Positions 42,658-52,602 of a stretch of DNA of 64,000 nt are shown piece after piece. The stretch spans positions 794,112 to 858,111 of the forward strand of contig CP040000.1 in NCBI GenBank assembly GCA_013100805.1, read 5' to 3'. Under the pieces are notes generated by a model, which was not told the origin of the DNA, did no database searches, and was given only the letters and a program-made list of their open reading frames with translations. The first letter of the stretch is position 1, and every line of letters starts with the position of its first letter. Source of the stretch: Candidatus Saccharibacteria bacterium oral taxon 488. GTDB lineage: Bacteria; Patescibacteriota; Saccharimonadia; Saccharimonadales; Saccharimonadaceae. Both the position numbers and the translations under genes were made by a program.

Positions 42658-44775
42658 ATGAAGAAACCTAAAATTTTAGGCCAGATAACTCTTAAACAAG
42701 CGCTGCTTTTTACCGCGGTATTTGTAGGTATTGCCCACTTATTGGTCTTCGTAGGCTACGCTGTGTTCGCAGCTCTCGGGAATGGCCTGGCGATGGATTC
42801 CTATGCGGCCAATGGAACGTTCCAGCTATACAACCCCCTCCGTCGATTACTTGATGGTGAAGTTTTAGCACGAGACTTTCCATTCTTTCACGGGGTAGGA
42901 GTTCCCCTGCTTCACCTCCCCTTGTTCTACGTCATGGGTCACAACTTGTTTGCTGTGGAGGCCGCAAAGTTGTTGCTGTCGCCGCTCTTATTCCTCATCT
43001 CGTCTTTCTTGCTATTTTGGGCCTACTTCAAAAACACAAAGAAAGCGGTCTTTACGACAAGTATATTTACCGTTATTTCACTGCTGTGCATCGATGCAAT
43101 TTGGGCGGGTAATTCCCTTCTAGGTCTCAGGACAGCGTTTCCATTCATCGCGGCAGCCTTTATGTTATGGCACCCGGATTGGCATATTAATGTCGGTAAA
43201 AATAAAACGAAAGTTAACCTTTATTACCCTATCCTATACATCCTCATGGGGATTTCCGTCGCCTGCGGGACTGAACAAGGTCTCGCGTTCATTCTTGCTT
43301 ATGTGCTCATCAGGGCAATTCAATATATTCGCTCTAAGGAAACGATAAAAAAGCGAGTGCTGGCGTTTATCGGCGAGTCATTCGGTATAGCACTGGCCAC
43401 CTATGTCGTACTTTCAATCATGACGCTTGGCCACGCACACGAGGCACTTTACTATGCACTCGTTGAGGTTTCAGGCGACCAAGGATGGTACTTTGGCGCT
43501 CCACCAAATAATTTTTTGCAATTAAGCAATCTTGATCAGTTATTCACCAACAGGATGCTATTCTACATGCTGCCCATCATTATCGGCGGTGTCGTTGCCT
43601 ATATAATTGGTGTAAAGAAAGCTCTACTGTCCAAAAAAGAAACGTTCGTTTTCTCTATCTTGCTACTATATGGCCTGGTGGTGTTTGCTGTTTCTGCCAC
43701 TGGTTACTGGGCGCCCAGTGCGCAGCTCATACCGCTGGAGAGAGCAGCAGGAGTTATTCTTGTGACGATAGTAACTCGTGTGATATATAACCTGATCCGA
43801 GCAAAAAAATCGACTCCTAGCGCTAAAAGTAAAGGCTTCTCGGTCTTAGCATTCGGGTTATTGCTTGGTAGCATCATCGCCCTAGGATATAACACCGCGG
43901 TATTTCTACAAAAAATTGACTGGATGCCGCTAAGACACATTATTACCGAGTCAAGAAAGGCCAGGCATTCTACTGATGATGCTGAATATATCAGCACCGC
44001 CTGGAGGAAGCGCCTCGAGACCTTTGCTCCACACATTGAAAAGGGGGCGCGTGTCTGGTCTACCTACACCAGTGTTTATGATTCGATTCGCCAACAGAAG
44101 AATGGATCTTCGGGGGGTGAAGACTATATTATACACGCCCTAGGCCCCGCCAGAAGAAATCACTACACTCAAGATTTTATAACCCAAAAGCCTGATTACG
44201 TCATAACCCTAAATCCCTCATATTTTAAGTATGAGGAGTGGCTGTGGACTCGTCACTGGGCATTTTATAAGGAGCTTCAGGATAACTACACTATCATTGC
44301 AACAAATGACTCTCATGTTTTGTGGAAACGCCGGGCGGGTACTGCGGCACAGAAAAAGACGAGCCATCCGAAACACCACATACAAAAAGACGCAAACGGA
44401 GATTATGTCATTACTGCTAGTGCTACAAGTAATATACGCGTGTTTGAGGTGTCGGTTCGCTACAATGCTAGAAGCGTTCTACCTATGACCGCTAAACTAC
44501 CGAGGTACCTCCTAGAATTATCTGGATCATCACTACAAAAACATCCTGTGTCGCTACCACAATACGACACGAGCTGGAGCTTCCCTGTGGCACTGGCACC
44601 AAATGATTCATCCATACGAATTTCGCCAAAAGTTTATAGTTTGATACCGGGAGCTTCTCTGGAAATACAAGACGTATCTTACCGCGAGGTCACCGCCCAA
44701 AACAACCTGTACATCTATCAAAGTAACTTTTGCCTACATAACGCTAATAAATGCGAAGGGATTAATAAACACTAG
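42658..44775 (+). CDS. large membrane protein, glycosyltransferase-like
   Basis: A 705-residue protein with about eleven membrane helices in residues 14-425 and a ~270-residue C-terminal soluble domain. The first outer loop (LLDGEVLARDFPFFHGVGVPLLHLP) resembles GT-C enzymes, which use lipid-phosphate sugars outside the membrane, but no firm catalytic motif is seen. Single plus-strand gene. It meets the next, convergent gene with no base between the stops (TAG-CTA at 44773-44778). Confidence 0.65.
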   Translation: MKKPKILGQITLKQALLFTAVFVGIAHLLVFVGYAVFAALGNGLAMDSYAANGTFQLYNPLRRLLDGEVLARDFPFFHGVGVPLLHLPLFYVMGHNLFAVEAAKLLLSPLLFLISSFLLFWAYFKNTKKAVFTTSIFTVISLLCIDAIWAGNSLLGLRTAFPFIAAAFMLWHPDWHINVGKNKTKVNLYYPILYILMGISVACGTEQGLAFILAYVLIRAIQYIRSKETIKKRVLAFIGESFGIALATYVVLSIMTLGHAHEALYYALVEVSGDQGWYFGAPPNNFLQLSNLDQLFTNRMLFYMLPIIIGGVVAYIIGVKKALLSKKETFVFSILLLYGLVVFAVSATGYWAPSAQLIPLERAAGVILVTIVTRVIYNLIRAKKSTPSAKSKGFSVLAFGLLLGSIIALGYNTAVFLQKIDWMPLRHIITESRKARHSTDDAEYISTAWRKRLETFAPHIEKGARVWSTYTSVYDSIRQQKNGSSGGEDYIIHALGPARRNHYTQDFITQKPDYVITLNPSYFKYEEWLWTRHWAFYKELQDNYTIIATNDSHVLWKRRAGTAAQKKTSHPKHHIQKDANGDYVITASATSNIRVFEVSVRYNARSVLPMTAKLPRYLLELSGSSLQKHPVSLPQYDTSWSFPVALAPNDSSIRISPKVYSLIPGASLEIQDVSYREVTAQNNLYIYQSNFCLHNANKCEGINKH

Positions 44776-46140
44776 CTACGAGTGGCGGCCTTCTTTCTTT
44801 GGTCGGCTTAATATTATCGTGAATAGTCCGGACAATATCGTTGCAAAAACCGACCAGTAAATATACCGATAATCAACCGCCACAGCCATAGGAAAGTATG
44901 CCACGATATATATGAGACCCGACAAAGCCACTGCGCGTGTAAAGCGTCGCTGTACCTGTTCTCGTATTCTTCTGCTCGTATAGTAAATAAATACAAGGAC
45001 AGCAACATACAACCACGGCTGAAAAATCAGAGGGATATTCGCCTGGGCACCGCCTTTAACATATGCCGCTAGACCACTAGTAGCATATTCATTCTTTACC
45101 GCGGCACCGACCTGGTTTTGCTCAATTCCAGGCTGAAAAATATACATACGCTCTGGTTGCGGAAAGATAAATATCGAAAAAGTTGCCAACCGATATGATG
45201 CATATTTTATTGGATGTCTTATGATCGTCGATAGCCAATCATTAAATACACCTTGATGTTCATTTTTGAGCGCTTCTCGCTGGGCGGCCGTTGTACATAT
45301 GATATAAGAATTCATGATATCTTTTGTTTTATCGCGACAGGTACCATGAATTTTTTTATACATAGACCACCTACCGTGGTGTTCTCCATCAAGATTAGCA
45401 ACGTGAACTATATCGTCAAGCTGCACAGCGGTAATTGGATGAGTTTTTTCACTAGGCTGATTAATGACAATGGTAGCACCAATTGTTACCACTAAACCAA
45501 TTATTACACTAGCAAGACCGCTCCACACAGGAGGTCGCTTGGTTAACAAGCTCGGCAATACAAACAGAATGGGCAGCACCGCAAACAATGCATTATGCCG
45601 TAAGATGCTAGCATAGAGAATCAATAGCAGCGCCAGTCCGACGATACCACACATAGCAATGCGTCCTAGTGATTTTTTACTAGTTATGATGAACCATATG
45701 AGCAGTACCGCCAATGTTAAACTGAATGCCATCTGAACATCTTTCCATATCACGCCAGCAATATTCACTATATTAGGCAGTAGTATAATTATGTAGACGG
45801 AAAGAGCCCATGCGCGGTTACGAGTGTGCCGATACACGAGAATCGACAGCATAAACATAGCCGCGACAAGCAGTACCAGCTGAAAAATCAGCATAGATGA
45901 GATGTGACCAGTTACTCTAATCAGAAATCCCCACAGCCGCGTCATAACTGGCGGATGCCAATCAGTAAGGTGAGCTACGCCCGTAGCTTGCTCAAGGTGG
46001 CTAATGGAGTCGGGAGACATATATCCAGGATAGAAAACAATGGCAAGCAGCGCTAGCATACTCACTGCTACTAACGCAGACTGGATGTGAAATCTTGAGA
46101 GGCTATTTTTTATGTTTGCGATATTTTCCGGCCACCGCAT
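44776..46140 (-). CDS. multi-helix membrane protein, GT-C-like (DUF6020-like)
   Basis: A 454-residue protein with about ten membrane helices. The first outer loop YPGYMSPDSISHLEQATG and following TDWHPPVMTRLWGF resemble DUF6020/GtrII-like proteins, where the acidic and His residues face a lipid-linked sugar. It is the last gene of a five-gene minus-strand operon (50399 to 44776) and overlaps the GT2 gene before it by 38 bases. Probably a glycan-modifying transferase; the family call is tentative. Confidence 0.65.
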   Translation of the reverse strand: MRWPENIANIKNSLSRFHIQSALVAVSMLALLAIVFYPGYMSPDSISHLEQATGVAHLTDWHPPVMTRLWGFLIRVTGHISSMLIFQLVLLVAAMFMLSILVYRHTRNRAWALSVYIIILLPNIVNIAGVIWKDVQMAFSLTLAVLLIWFIITSKKSLGRIAMCGIVGLALLLILYASILRHNALFAVLPILFVLPSLLTKRPPVWSGLASVIIGLVVTIGATIVINQPSEKTHPITAVQLDDIVHVANLDGEHHGRWSMYKKIHGTCRDKTKDIMNSYIICTTAAQREALKNEHQGVFNDWLSTIIRHPIKYASYRLATFSIFIFPQPERMYIFQPGIEQNQVGAAVKNEYATSGLAAYVKGGAQANIPLIFQPWLYVAVLVFIYYTSRRIREQVQRRFTRAVALSGLIYIVAYFPMAVAVDYRYIYWSVFATILSGLFTIILSRPKKEGRHS

Positions 46141-46939
46141 AAAACAACACCTTCAGAACATGCATATTTCCCTTAATGGGGCTGATTTTTGTTGGTGTTT
46201 TACCTTTCTTCGGATATGTTCGCACCACTGGCGTTTCGGCGGTTTTATATTGTTTGCGGCGGCTACTCTCGATAGCGAGGTAGTAATGAAGTTCATAAGT
46301 TTGAAATATATCACGAAATACAGCAATATCCGGGTCTTTGAGCAGCCTTGCGCTATACGCACGAAAGCCATTTGTGGTATCGGTATGCCTCTTACCAGCC
46401 GCAAGACTTATCAGCGGCGCATGAATAAGATGAAGACCTATCTCTCTCGAAAGCGGCGTATTTACCGCCTTGCCGCCCGGTATAAACCGTGAACCCTGAA
46501 TATGGTCATACCCCTGATCAAGCATCTTAATAAAATCAGGAATTCTCTCTATACTATCCTTGCCATTACCGTCAACAACAACCACTCCTTCATAACCCTC
46601 AGAAAGAGCCCAGGCGAACGCCATTCTCATCTGTGCACTTAACTTACCCTTGCCCCTTTTTGTCAATAAAGCGCGTACGTCTTGAGATTTCAAAAAATCA
46701 GCCTCAAGTGAACCATCAGTGCTACCACCATCAGCCACTACAATATCAATCTGTTTTGCTAGCGGCTTCATTTTTTGTAGTTGCTTTTGAACACGCTCTC
46801 CCTCATTAATGACGAAAATACATACACAATATTTATGTTTTTTCTTGTTTATTTCATTTACCTCAAAGTCTGGAAACTCCCACTCCGGATGGTCTTGACG
46901 AATATGATCTTGTTTATTGACTATAGGGGTTTTTGTCAT
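46103..46939 (-). CDS. GT2-family glycosyltransferase
   Basis: A 278-residue GT-A enzyme of the dolichyl-phosphate-mannose-synthase type: CVCIFVINEGERV, DIVVADGGSTDGS, VVVDGNGKDS in the metal-binding place, and GSRFIPGGKAVNTP typical of DPM-like enzymes. No membrane helix at the end. It likely makes a polyprenyl-phosphate sugar or adds a residue to the chain. Start overlaps the upstream GT2 gene by four bases. Confidence 0.85.
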   Translation of the reverse strand: MTKTPIVNKQDHIRQDHPEWEFPDFEVNEINKKKHKYCVCIFVINEGERVQKQLQKMKPLAKQIDIVVADGGSTDGSLEADFLKSQDVRALLTKRGKGKLSAQMRMAFAWALSEGYEGVVVVDGNGKDSIERIPDFIKMLDQGYDHIQGSRFIPGGKAVNTPLSREIGLHLIHAPLISLAAGKRHTDTTNGFRAYSARLLKDPDIAVFRDIFQTYELHYYLAIESSRRKQYKTAETPVVRTYPKKGKTPTKISPIKGNMHVLKVLFYAVAGKYRKHKK

Positions 46940-47940
46940 GATGTAATATTCTTCCTTTCTGCGTTCGCTAGTGACGTTGTACTGCTCAGCTCGTCAAGCA
47001 CATAATACCTGGCATCTTGTCGCGATTCTACTAGTATTTTACCAATGTATTCAGACAGAATTACCATAAATAAAAATAGGATGAAAAACATTCCTGATAG
47101 CTCAAGCGACGTCGACACCCAGCCCTCTGCAACATTCTTTTTGGTGAGAGCTATGACCACAACATAAAGCGCATACATCATATTTACAACACTAGCAAAG
47201 AACCCAACCCACGACATAAAGCGGAGCGGGTGCGTCGAGTGGCTGGTGATAATATCGAGCGCCTCTAGCGTCCCTCGTCCAAAACCGTGTTTTTTTACAG
47301 GATCAACCAGAGGTGAATAGGTATACTCGGTATATGAATAGCCGATAGTCCTTATCATGTGCCGAATGTGGCTATCATGTCGAGTTGATAGAGTTATCGC
47401 TCGTATGGCACGACGATTGAGAGATATAAGATATGTTGCTTGTAGTGGAATATCTATATTGATGTATTTGCGATTATACCAATAAAACAACCTGCGACCG
47501 ATACCAGATTTTGACAAAAGGCACTTTGTGGTTATGTCGGCAACACCCTGCACGATATCGTGTTTTTTATTCGCCTCAACAATGTTCATTACATCCTCTA
47601 TGCCGTCAATAGCGGGATTAGTTACTACCGCATAATCGCCAATCGCCCCTTCGAGACCAGCAATAATGGCGATGTCATATGTGTATTGTCGAGAGAGGCG
47701 GATAAGCCGCATACATGGCAGTTCATCGAGAAGCCCGCTGACAGCAATCACACTATTTTGACTCAAATCATTATCGACAATTATAATCTCATAATTTGTG
47801 TAGCTACCCATTAATCTCTGTGAGAGCCTGCGACAATAGTCGGGAAAATCATCAAAGTCGCGCGTTACGACAATAACCGACACAAAGATATCTTGTTTAC
47901 TCGATTTTTTATTTGTCTTAGTCGAACTATTTTTTGCCAT
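46936..47940 (-). CDS. GT2-family glycosyltransferase with two C-terminal membrane helices (GtrB/ArnC type)
   Basis: A 334-residue enzyme. The GT-A half has VSVIVVTRDFDDFPDYCRRL and EIIIVDNDLSQNS; the DXD equivalent is in the AVVTNPAIDGI stretch, which lacks two clean acids. Two membrane helices at about 242-262 and 278-302 follow, as in polyprenyl-phosphate sugar synthases GtrB and ArnC. Partner flippases are often GtrA-like; one lies at 61373. Overlaps its upstream gene by 14 bases. Confidence 0.82.
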   Translation of the reverse strand: MAKNSSTKTNKKSSKQDIFVSVIVVTRDFDDFPDYCRRLSQRLMGSYTNYEIIIVDNDLSQNSVIAVSGLLDELPCMRLIRLSRQYTYDIAIIAGLEGAIGDYAVVTNPAIDGIEDVMNIVEANKKHDIVQGVADITTKCLLSKSGIGRRLFYWYNRKYINIDIPLQATYLISLNRRAIRAITLSTRHDSHIRHMIRTIGYSYTEYTYSPLVDPVKKHGFGRGTLEALDIITSHSTHPLRFMSWVGFFASVVNMMYALYVVVIALTKKNVAEGWVSTSLELSGMFFILFLFMVILSEYIGKILVESRQDARYYVLDELSSTTSLANAERKNITS

Positions 47941-49042
47941 ATAGCTTGTCTAACTCCTCGTACACATCGTAAATATTATCTAGCTTACCGCCCATTATAC
48001 AAACATACCCCTTATAACCCAAATGAGCTTTGAATAAAATGGGACGGCTATCGTCATCTTCACTCTTAACGAGTACTGTCTTTACCTCAACGATCGACTC
48101 CTCATATTTCATATCCTTGAGGGCTGGGATAAAACGCACCACATCGTTATACATTTGTTTGTAATTACTCTGGAAAGAACTTTTGTCGAGATAGGCGTGT
48201 GTGTCAATTTTTTCAGCCGGCGTATCCTCGTTGTCAACCCATGACTCGTGCGGCGTATACCTGACATGAGAGAGTGTATATAATCCCCTGGAGGGAAACG
48301 GCATAATAGAGAAAAACGGGCCGTCCATCACCGTAATACTAAAGTCCTTTAGGTGCTCCGGCAAACTTACTAAGCACATTTCTGTAACTTCATGCTTCAA
48401 GCCAACAAGCGGTATATTTGATGCACGATGGAGCGTGTTAATATTGGCATACGTGCAATTTAATACGAAGTCGCCCCTGAATTTGCCACCATCAGTAATA
48501 ACGCACAGCCCGTCTGGCGTTTCATCAATCATCGTAACGCGACAGCCCGTGTGAAGCGTTATCCCCGGACGATCGTTAATTTGCCGCAACAAGTCGTCTC
48601 TCAGGGCGTGGGCATTAAAGGCATATTCTTTAACCTTAAAAACTTCTTCAATGAGATTTTTATTAAACATTTTTTGAATGTTTGGCGAAGCTACCGCTAT
48701 ATCTGCCTCGATCTTATCCGCAAAATTCTTGAATTGATGCGCATTAACCTTGGACAGATGCTTGGCGACAGCATAGTATTTATTAAAATCTGAATGAATT
48801 GCCGTCCCAAACTGTTTTGTAAAGCGCGGAAAATTAACTGCCGAACGATATCCCGTTAGAATACTTCTCGGGTAGTGATAGCCATTGTGTACCCTAGCTT
48901 GGTTAACATATGACGCCCGAGTCATTGTCTGTTTTTCTTTCTCTAAAATATCAATATTCTTGACACCCAGGGTGTCGTACAGGTACAGCGCTACACTCAA
49001 TCCATAAAAACCACCGCCAATTATCACCGTTTTGTTACGCAC
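47927..49042 (-). CDS. FAD-dependent oxidoreductase (DAO fold)
   Basis: A 371-residue flavoprotein with the FAD motif TVIIGGGFYGLSVALYL at 4-20 followed by DILEKE, and a second FAD contact, DFVLNCTYAN. The plan is that of the DAO family, which oxidises amino or hydroxy groups. Inside an operon of glycosyltransferases it may oxidise an amino-sugar or a glycan-linked group; no clear precedent comes to mind. It overlaps both neighbours by 8-14 bases, so it is co-translated with them. Confidence 0.82.
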   Translation of the reverse strand: MRNKTVIIGGGFYGLSVALYLYDTLGVKNIDILEKEKQTMTRASYVNQARVHNGYHYPRSILTGYRSAVNFPRFTKQFGTAIHSDFNKYYAVAKHLSKVNAHQFKNFADKIEADIAVASPNIQKMFNKNLIEEVFKVKEYAFNAHALRDDLLRQINDRPGITLHTGCRVTMIDETPDGLCVITDGGKFRGDFVLNCTYANINTLHRASNIPLVGLKHEVTEMCLVSLPEHLKDFSITVMDGPFFSIMPFPSRGLYTLSHVRYTPHESWVDNEDTPAEKIDTHAYLDKSSFQSNYKQMYNDVVRFIPALKDMKYEESIVEVKTVLVKSEDDDSRPILFKAHLGYKGYVCIMGGKLDNIYDVYEELDKLYGKK

Positions 49043-50399
49043 GTTTTCTCCGTTTTTTAACTATGTTACCAATATACAAGCCAACTACCATATAGACAAA
49101 CAGAAGCAGCGGCATATAGAATACGATACCGTTAATGTGGGCGTGAGGCAAAGCATGTCCAGGCATAAGAATTAACCAACTCAGTGCCCCAGCTAATGAA
49201 ATGTGTAACGACCATAGGAATGAACGATAATACTTGAAAGACGGGTGTCGCCTCTTAAGATAGAATAACACTAAATACCCCACAAGTACCCAAACAAGTA
49301 TCGACTGAACGATCTCACCAAACACCCCCTTGATCGATAACGGCAAGCTTAATGTTGGCAATAGTACATAGTTACCGGCGTTTATTGCCAGATACTGATA
49401 CGTTGAGCCCCTGTCCTCCGCTAGCTCATCCATATTGATAAATCTGTCTGCAAATTTATACGACTCAGGTAGAAGCGTTTTCAGGTTACCAACGGCATGA
49501 GCTCGCATCTTTCGAATCCCCGAAAGCCCTCTCTCCGATGCCCGCTCATTAATCATCTTGAGAGCGGTGTCTGAGGAGTGATAGTAATCAGAGAGTGCCA
49601 TAAAGTTGGTTGCGTACGCACCAACAAAGGCCACGACAACCACGACACCTGTCATGACGGCGTGCTTCCACAGCTTGATAATTTTTTGTTTATTATTGAC
49701 GAGTTCAAAGAATATGATTGGTACAAATACAGATATAGCAATTGTTGATATATACTCATAGCCGCCCAAAAGTTTTAAGAATAGCAATATGGTTTCACCG
49801 AGGTAGAATAGCCACATTTTCTTCGATGACTTACAGTATGAGTAACTCAGAAAGGCAAAGGCAAACGGAGCAAACATCAGTGGCTCTATCCAATACATAT
49901 TTTGCGCATAGCCGACAACCCACGGACTAAATGCAACCAGTGTCGCGAATACTGCTGCGGCAACAAGGCCAAACAACTTCCTGACTCTAAGGGTTACAAG
50001 TGCCATAAGGGCCGCCATGGCTGCAGATAGAACTACATTAACTTTCTTAAAATATACCGGCAATTTCGCACTATCGTTTGGTGCTAGTGCGGTAATTATT
50101 CTCGCCTGTAGACCATATTGCGAAGCATACGGTTTGAGCAGGCTGGCATCACAACCCCCAGTCGTCATGACTGAATTATAATCTTCATTTTTAGCAACGA
50201 TTAGCGGCCCGCTATAACCAGATTTTTCCTTGCAACGAGCCGTTTTTTCTACTATGGCTGATGAGTCGCGTTGAAAGCCATCAAACCATTCGCGCCACAG
50301 GCCGACTCCAAAAACATTGCCAAAGAAAGATAAAAACAAAACCACCCAAACAACGCTAAAAAACAGTATGCTCTTTTTTCTCTCCATAATACTTACCAT
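49035..50399 (-). CDS. multi-helix membrane protein, glycosyltransferase-like
   Basis: A 454-residue protein with about ten membrane helices and a large outer loop (about 36-125) containing CKEKSGYSGPLIVAKNEDY. Short motifs such as FATLVAFSPWVVGYAQNMYWIEP look like the GT-C type with acidic residues at the membrane face. First gene of the five-gene operon. MERKKS at 50387 is an alternative start. No catalytic residue is certain. Confidence 0.65.
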   Translation of the reverse strand: MVSIMERKKSILFFSVVWVVLFLSFFGNVFGVGLWREWFDGFQRDSSAIVEKTARCKEKSGYSGPLIVAKNEDYNSVMTTGGCDASLLKPYASQYGLQARIITALAPNDSAKLPVYFKKVNVVLSAAMAALMALVTLRVRKLFGLVAAAVFATLVAFSPWVVGYAQNMYWIEPLMFAPFAFAFLSYSYCKSSKKMWLFYLGETILLFLKLLGGYEYISTIAISVFVPIIFFELVNNKQKIIKLWKHAVMTGVVVVVAFVGAYATNFMALSDYYHSSDTALKMINERASERGLSGIRKMRAHAVGNLKTLLPESYKFADRFINMDELAEDRGSTYQYLAINAGNYVLLPTLSLPLSIKGVFGEIVQSILVWVLVGYLVLFYLKRRHPSFKYYRSFLWSLHISLAGALSWLILMPGHALPHAHINGIVFYMPLLLFVYMVVGLYIGNIVKKRRKRA

Positions 50400-50442
50400 A
50401 TAGTATCATAATTTAACGATAGACTAAAGCAATCACCTAAAC

Positions 50443-50448
50443 TATAAT
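50443..50448 (+). promoter_or_regulatory. -10 element, leaderless
   Basis: TATAAT, six bases before the ATG at 50455. Confidence 0.6.
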
Positions 50449-50454
50449 AGCGTC

Positions 50455-52593
50455 ATGAAACCACTTTTATCTATCATTGTTACCGCCCATCACGAAGGCC
50501 TTATTGCTCATAAAACTATGCGCTCCATTGAACGTGCTGTCAGCCTGCTTCGTGATAGCGATATTTCTTACGAAATAATTATATCAATTGACCGTGGCGA
50601 TGAAGAAACAATTCGCTACTTCAGTAATTATACCGCTCTACCGATCGCTATACACCAATGGAATCATGGTGACCTCGCTCAATCTCGCAATAGTGCCATC
50701 ACCAAGGCGCACGGTCGTTTCATCGCATTTATCGATGCCGACGATTTGATGAGTGCCAACTGGCTACGAGATGGTGTGCAATTTTTAACAAACCACTCCT
50801 ACGGTAAATATGTTGCCCATAGTGCCTATACTATTGAGTTTGAGGGGGCAAATGCCATTGTTGAAAAAGTTGGCTACACTAATAAAGACCGCGACACCCT
50901 GCTGAGTGTACTTTCGGGACGATGGAACTCGGTCATTATTGCGCCAAGTACTTTACTTCGCCAATTTCCGTATACACCAAATAGCCCCGGATATGGCTAC
51001 GAGGATTGGTTTATGAGCTGTCAGTTCATCCAGTATGGTGTCAAAAATGTCCTCATTCCGGAAACCGCTATCTTTGTTCGCCGTAAGGCCACCGGCTCGG
51101 AATGGGCACGTCAAAAAACTAGCCGCTCAGTGCTCCACGCCCACCCACTCTTTAGTCCATCGTACTTTCGTACCATCAAGCTTGACTCGGTCGCCACACC
51201 CACCTCAGAGCAGCGGCGCCAAACAAAAAATACCATCAAAGAACTGCTGATTCGTTCTCGCATTCCACTAGGGTTAGTCAAGCGGCCGCTCGCAATCATC
51301 CGACGCGGACGCAATGTGCTCAAAAAAAAGAAGTTGACACCGGCGACCGAGGTGCTGCCAGCGTGGCTTGATACTGAATGGCGAGCATTACATCATATTG
51401 AGAAACTAATTTTTCCACCACATCCATTACCGACAGTATACCACACAATTACCGATGATCATTATCGTGTTGGCTTGGCGTACTGGCAAATGTGTCGTGA
51501 TTTACGAAACGATAGGTATGATTATGTGTTGTTCGTACCGTGGCTCAAGCGTGGCGGTGCTGATCTATTTGCTCTTAACTACGCCAACACCGCTGCGTCA
51601 CTCGGCAAGAAAGTTTTGGTTATTGCCACAAATGAAGTTGACGCTAATTACTCAGAGTGGCGACCACGACTTAACATCGACGTAGATTTCGTGCCGTTTG
51701 GGACAATTACCCGATTTTTCCCGATAGAACAAAAATATAGACTGCTAGAACAATTGATCGAGAATATTCATGCACCCGTACTCCACATCCTCAACTCAGA
51801 GCTGGCTTATGATTTTGTGCGAGATCACGCAGTATATATCAAGGCCACTGGTAAAAAAGTTATTGCTACGTCCTATAGCCAAAGCACCGATGAAACTGGA
51901 CGAATATTTGGTTTTTCACACAGTCATCTGCCACAGATTTATCACCTGCTCTCTGAGATAACCACCGATAATGAAGCCGTCAAGTCGATGTGGGTTAATG
52001 AATATGCTTATGACGCGGATGCAATTACCGTTCACCATCAACCACTTGATAGCAGCACGTACACACCGGTAGCAAAGCTGGCTGGTCAAAGGCGAGTCCT
52101 TTGGGCGTCCCGCCTATCACCAGAGAAATTACCTCAATTAGTTGCAGTCATTGCTGATTTGCTGCCGGGTGATGTCCATATTGATATGTACGGTGACGCA
52201 TCGAGCGAGTTTCCCGCCCATAAACTACCATCCCATCCACGGGTTCATTACCGCGGTGGCTTTAATGGTGTACCGTCACTGCCTGTTGATAACTATGACG
52301 TCTTTCTCTATACATCGCTCTTTGACGGCATGCCAAATACGCCAATTGAGACAGCCCTGTGCGGCTTGCCCCTAGTAGCAGCACGCGTTGGTGGAGTAGC
52401 AGACTTTGTTGGTACATATGGACAGATTGTTGATGATATCACCAATCCAAAAGCCTACGCTGAAGCGTTAACTGTTGTTCTGGACAATCCCAAGATAGCG
52501 TTTGCCAACGCCCAATCTCTACGAAAACAGGCGCTACGTGATTTTTCACAAAAAAGGTTTTTGACGGAAGTTAGGCGTATGCTTAAGCGGTAA
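50455..52593 (+). CDS. two-domain GT2-GT4 glycosyltransferase
   Basis: A 712-residue fusion. Residues 1-230 are a GT2 enzyme: LLSIIVTAHHEGLIAHKTM, AQSRNSAITKAHGRFIAFIDADD (the DXD site) and YGYEDWFMSCQ. Residues about 345-712 are a GT4 enzyme: VPWLKRGGADLFALNYAN, RVLWASRLSPEKLPQLV and SLFDGMPNTPIETAL (a variant EX7E site, with Asp in the first place). Two transferases on one chain usually add consecutive sugars. Monocistronic and leaderless, convergent with the Ig-repeat exoprotein gene ten bases away. Confidence 0.88.
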   Translation: MKPLLSIIVTAHHEGLIAHKTMRSIERAVSLLRDSDISYEIIISIDRGDEETIRYFSNYTALPIAIHQWNHGDLAQSRNSAITKAHGRFIAFIDADDLMSANWLRDGVQFLTNHSYGKYVAHSAYTIEFEGANAIVEKVGYTNKDRDTLLSVLSGRWNSVIIAPSTLLRQFPYTPNSPGYGYEDWFMSCQFIQYGVKNVLIPETAIFVRRKATGSEWARQKTSRSVLHAHPLFSPSYFRTIKLDSVATPTSEQRRQTKNTIKELLIRSRIPLGLVKRPLAIIRRGRNVLKKKKLTPATEVLPAWLDTEWRALHHIEKLIFPPHPLPTVYHTITDDHYRVGLAYWQMCRDLRNDRYDYVLFVPWLKRGGADLFALNYANTAASLGKKVLVIATNEVDANYSEWRPRLNIDVDFVPFGTITRFFPIEQKYRLLEQLIENIHAPVLHILNSELAYDFVRDHAVYIKATGKKVIATSYSQSTDETGRIFGFSHSHLPQIYHLLSEITTDNEAVKSMWVNEYAYDADAITVHHQPLDSSTYTPVAKLAGQRRVLWASRLSPEKLPQLVAVIADLLPGDVHIDMYGDASSEFPAHKLPSHPRVHYRGGFNGVPSLPVDNYDVFLYTSLFDGMPNTPIETALCGLPLVAARVGGVADFVGTYGQIVDDITNPKAYAEALTVVLDNPKIAFANAQSLRKQALRDFSQKRFLTEVRRMLKR

Positions 52594-52602
52594 TTGTCCG
52601 CT

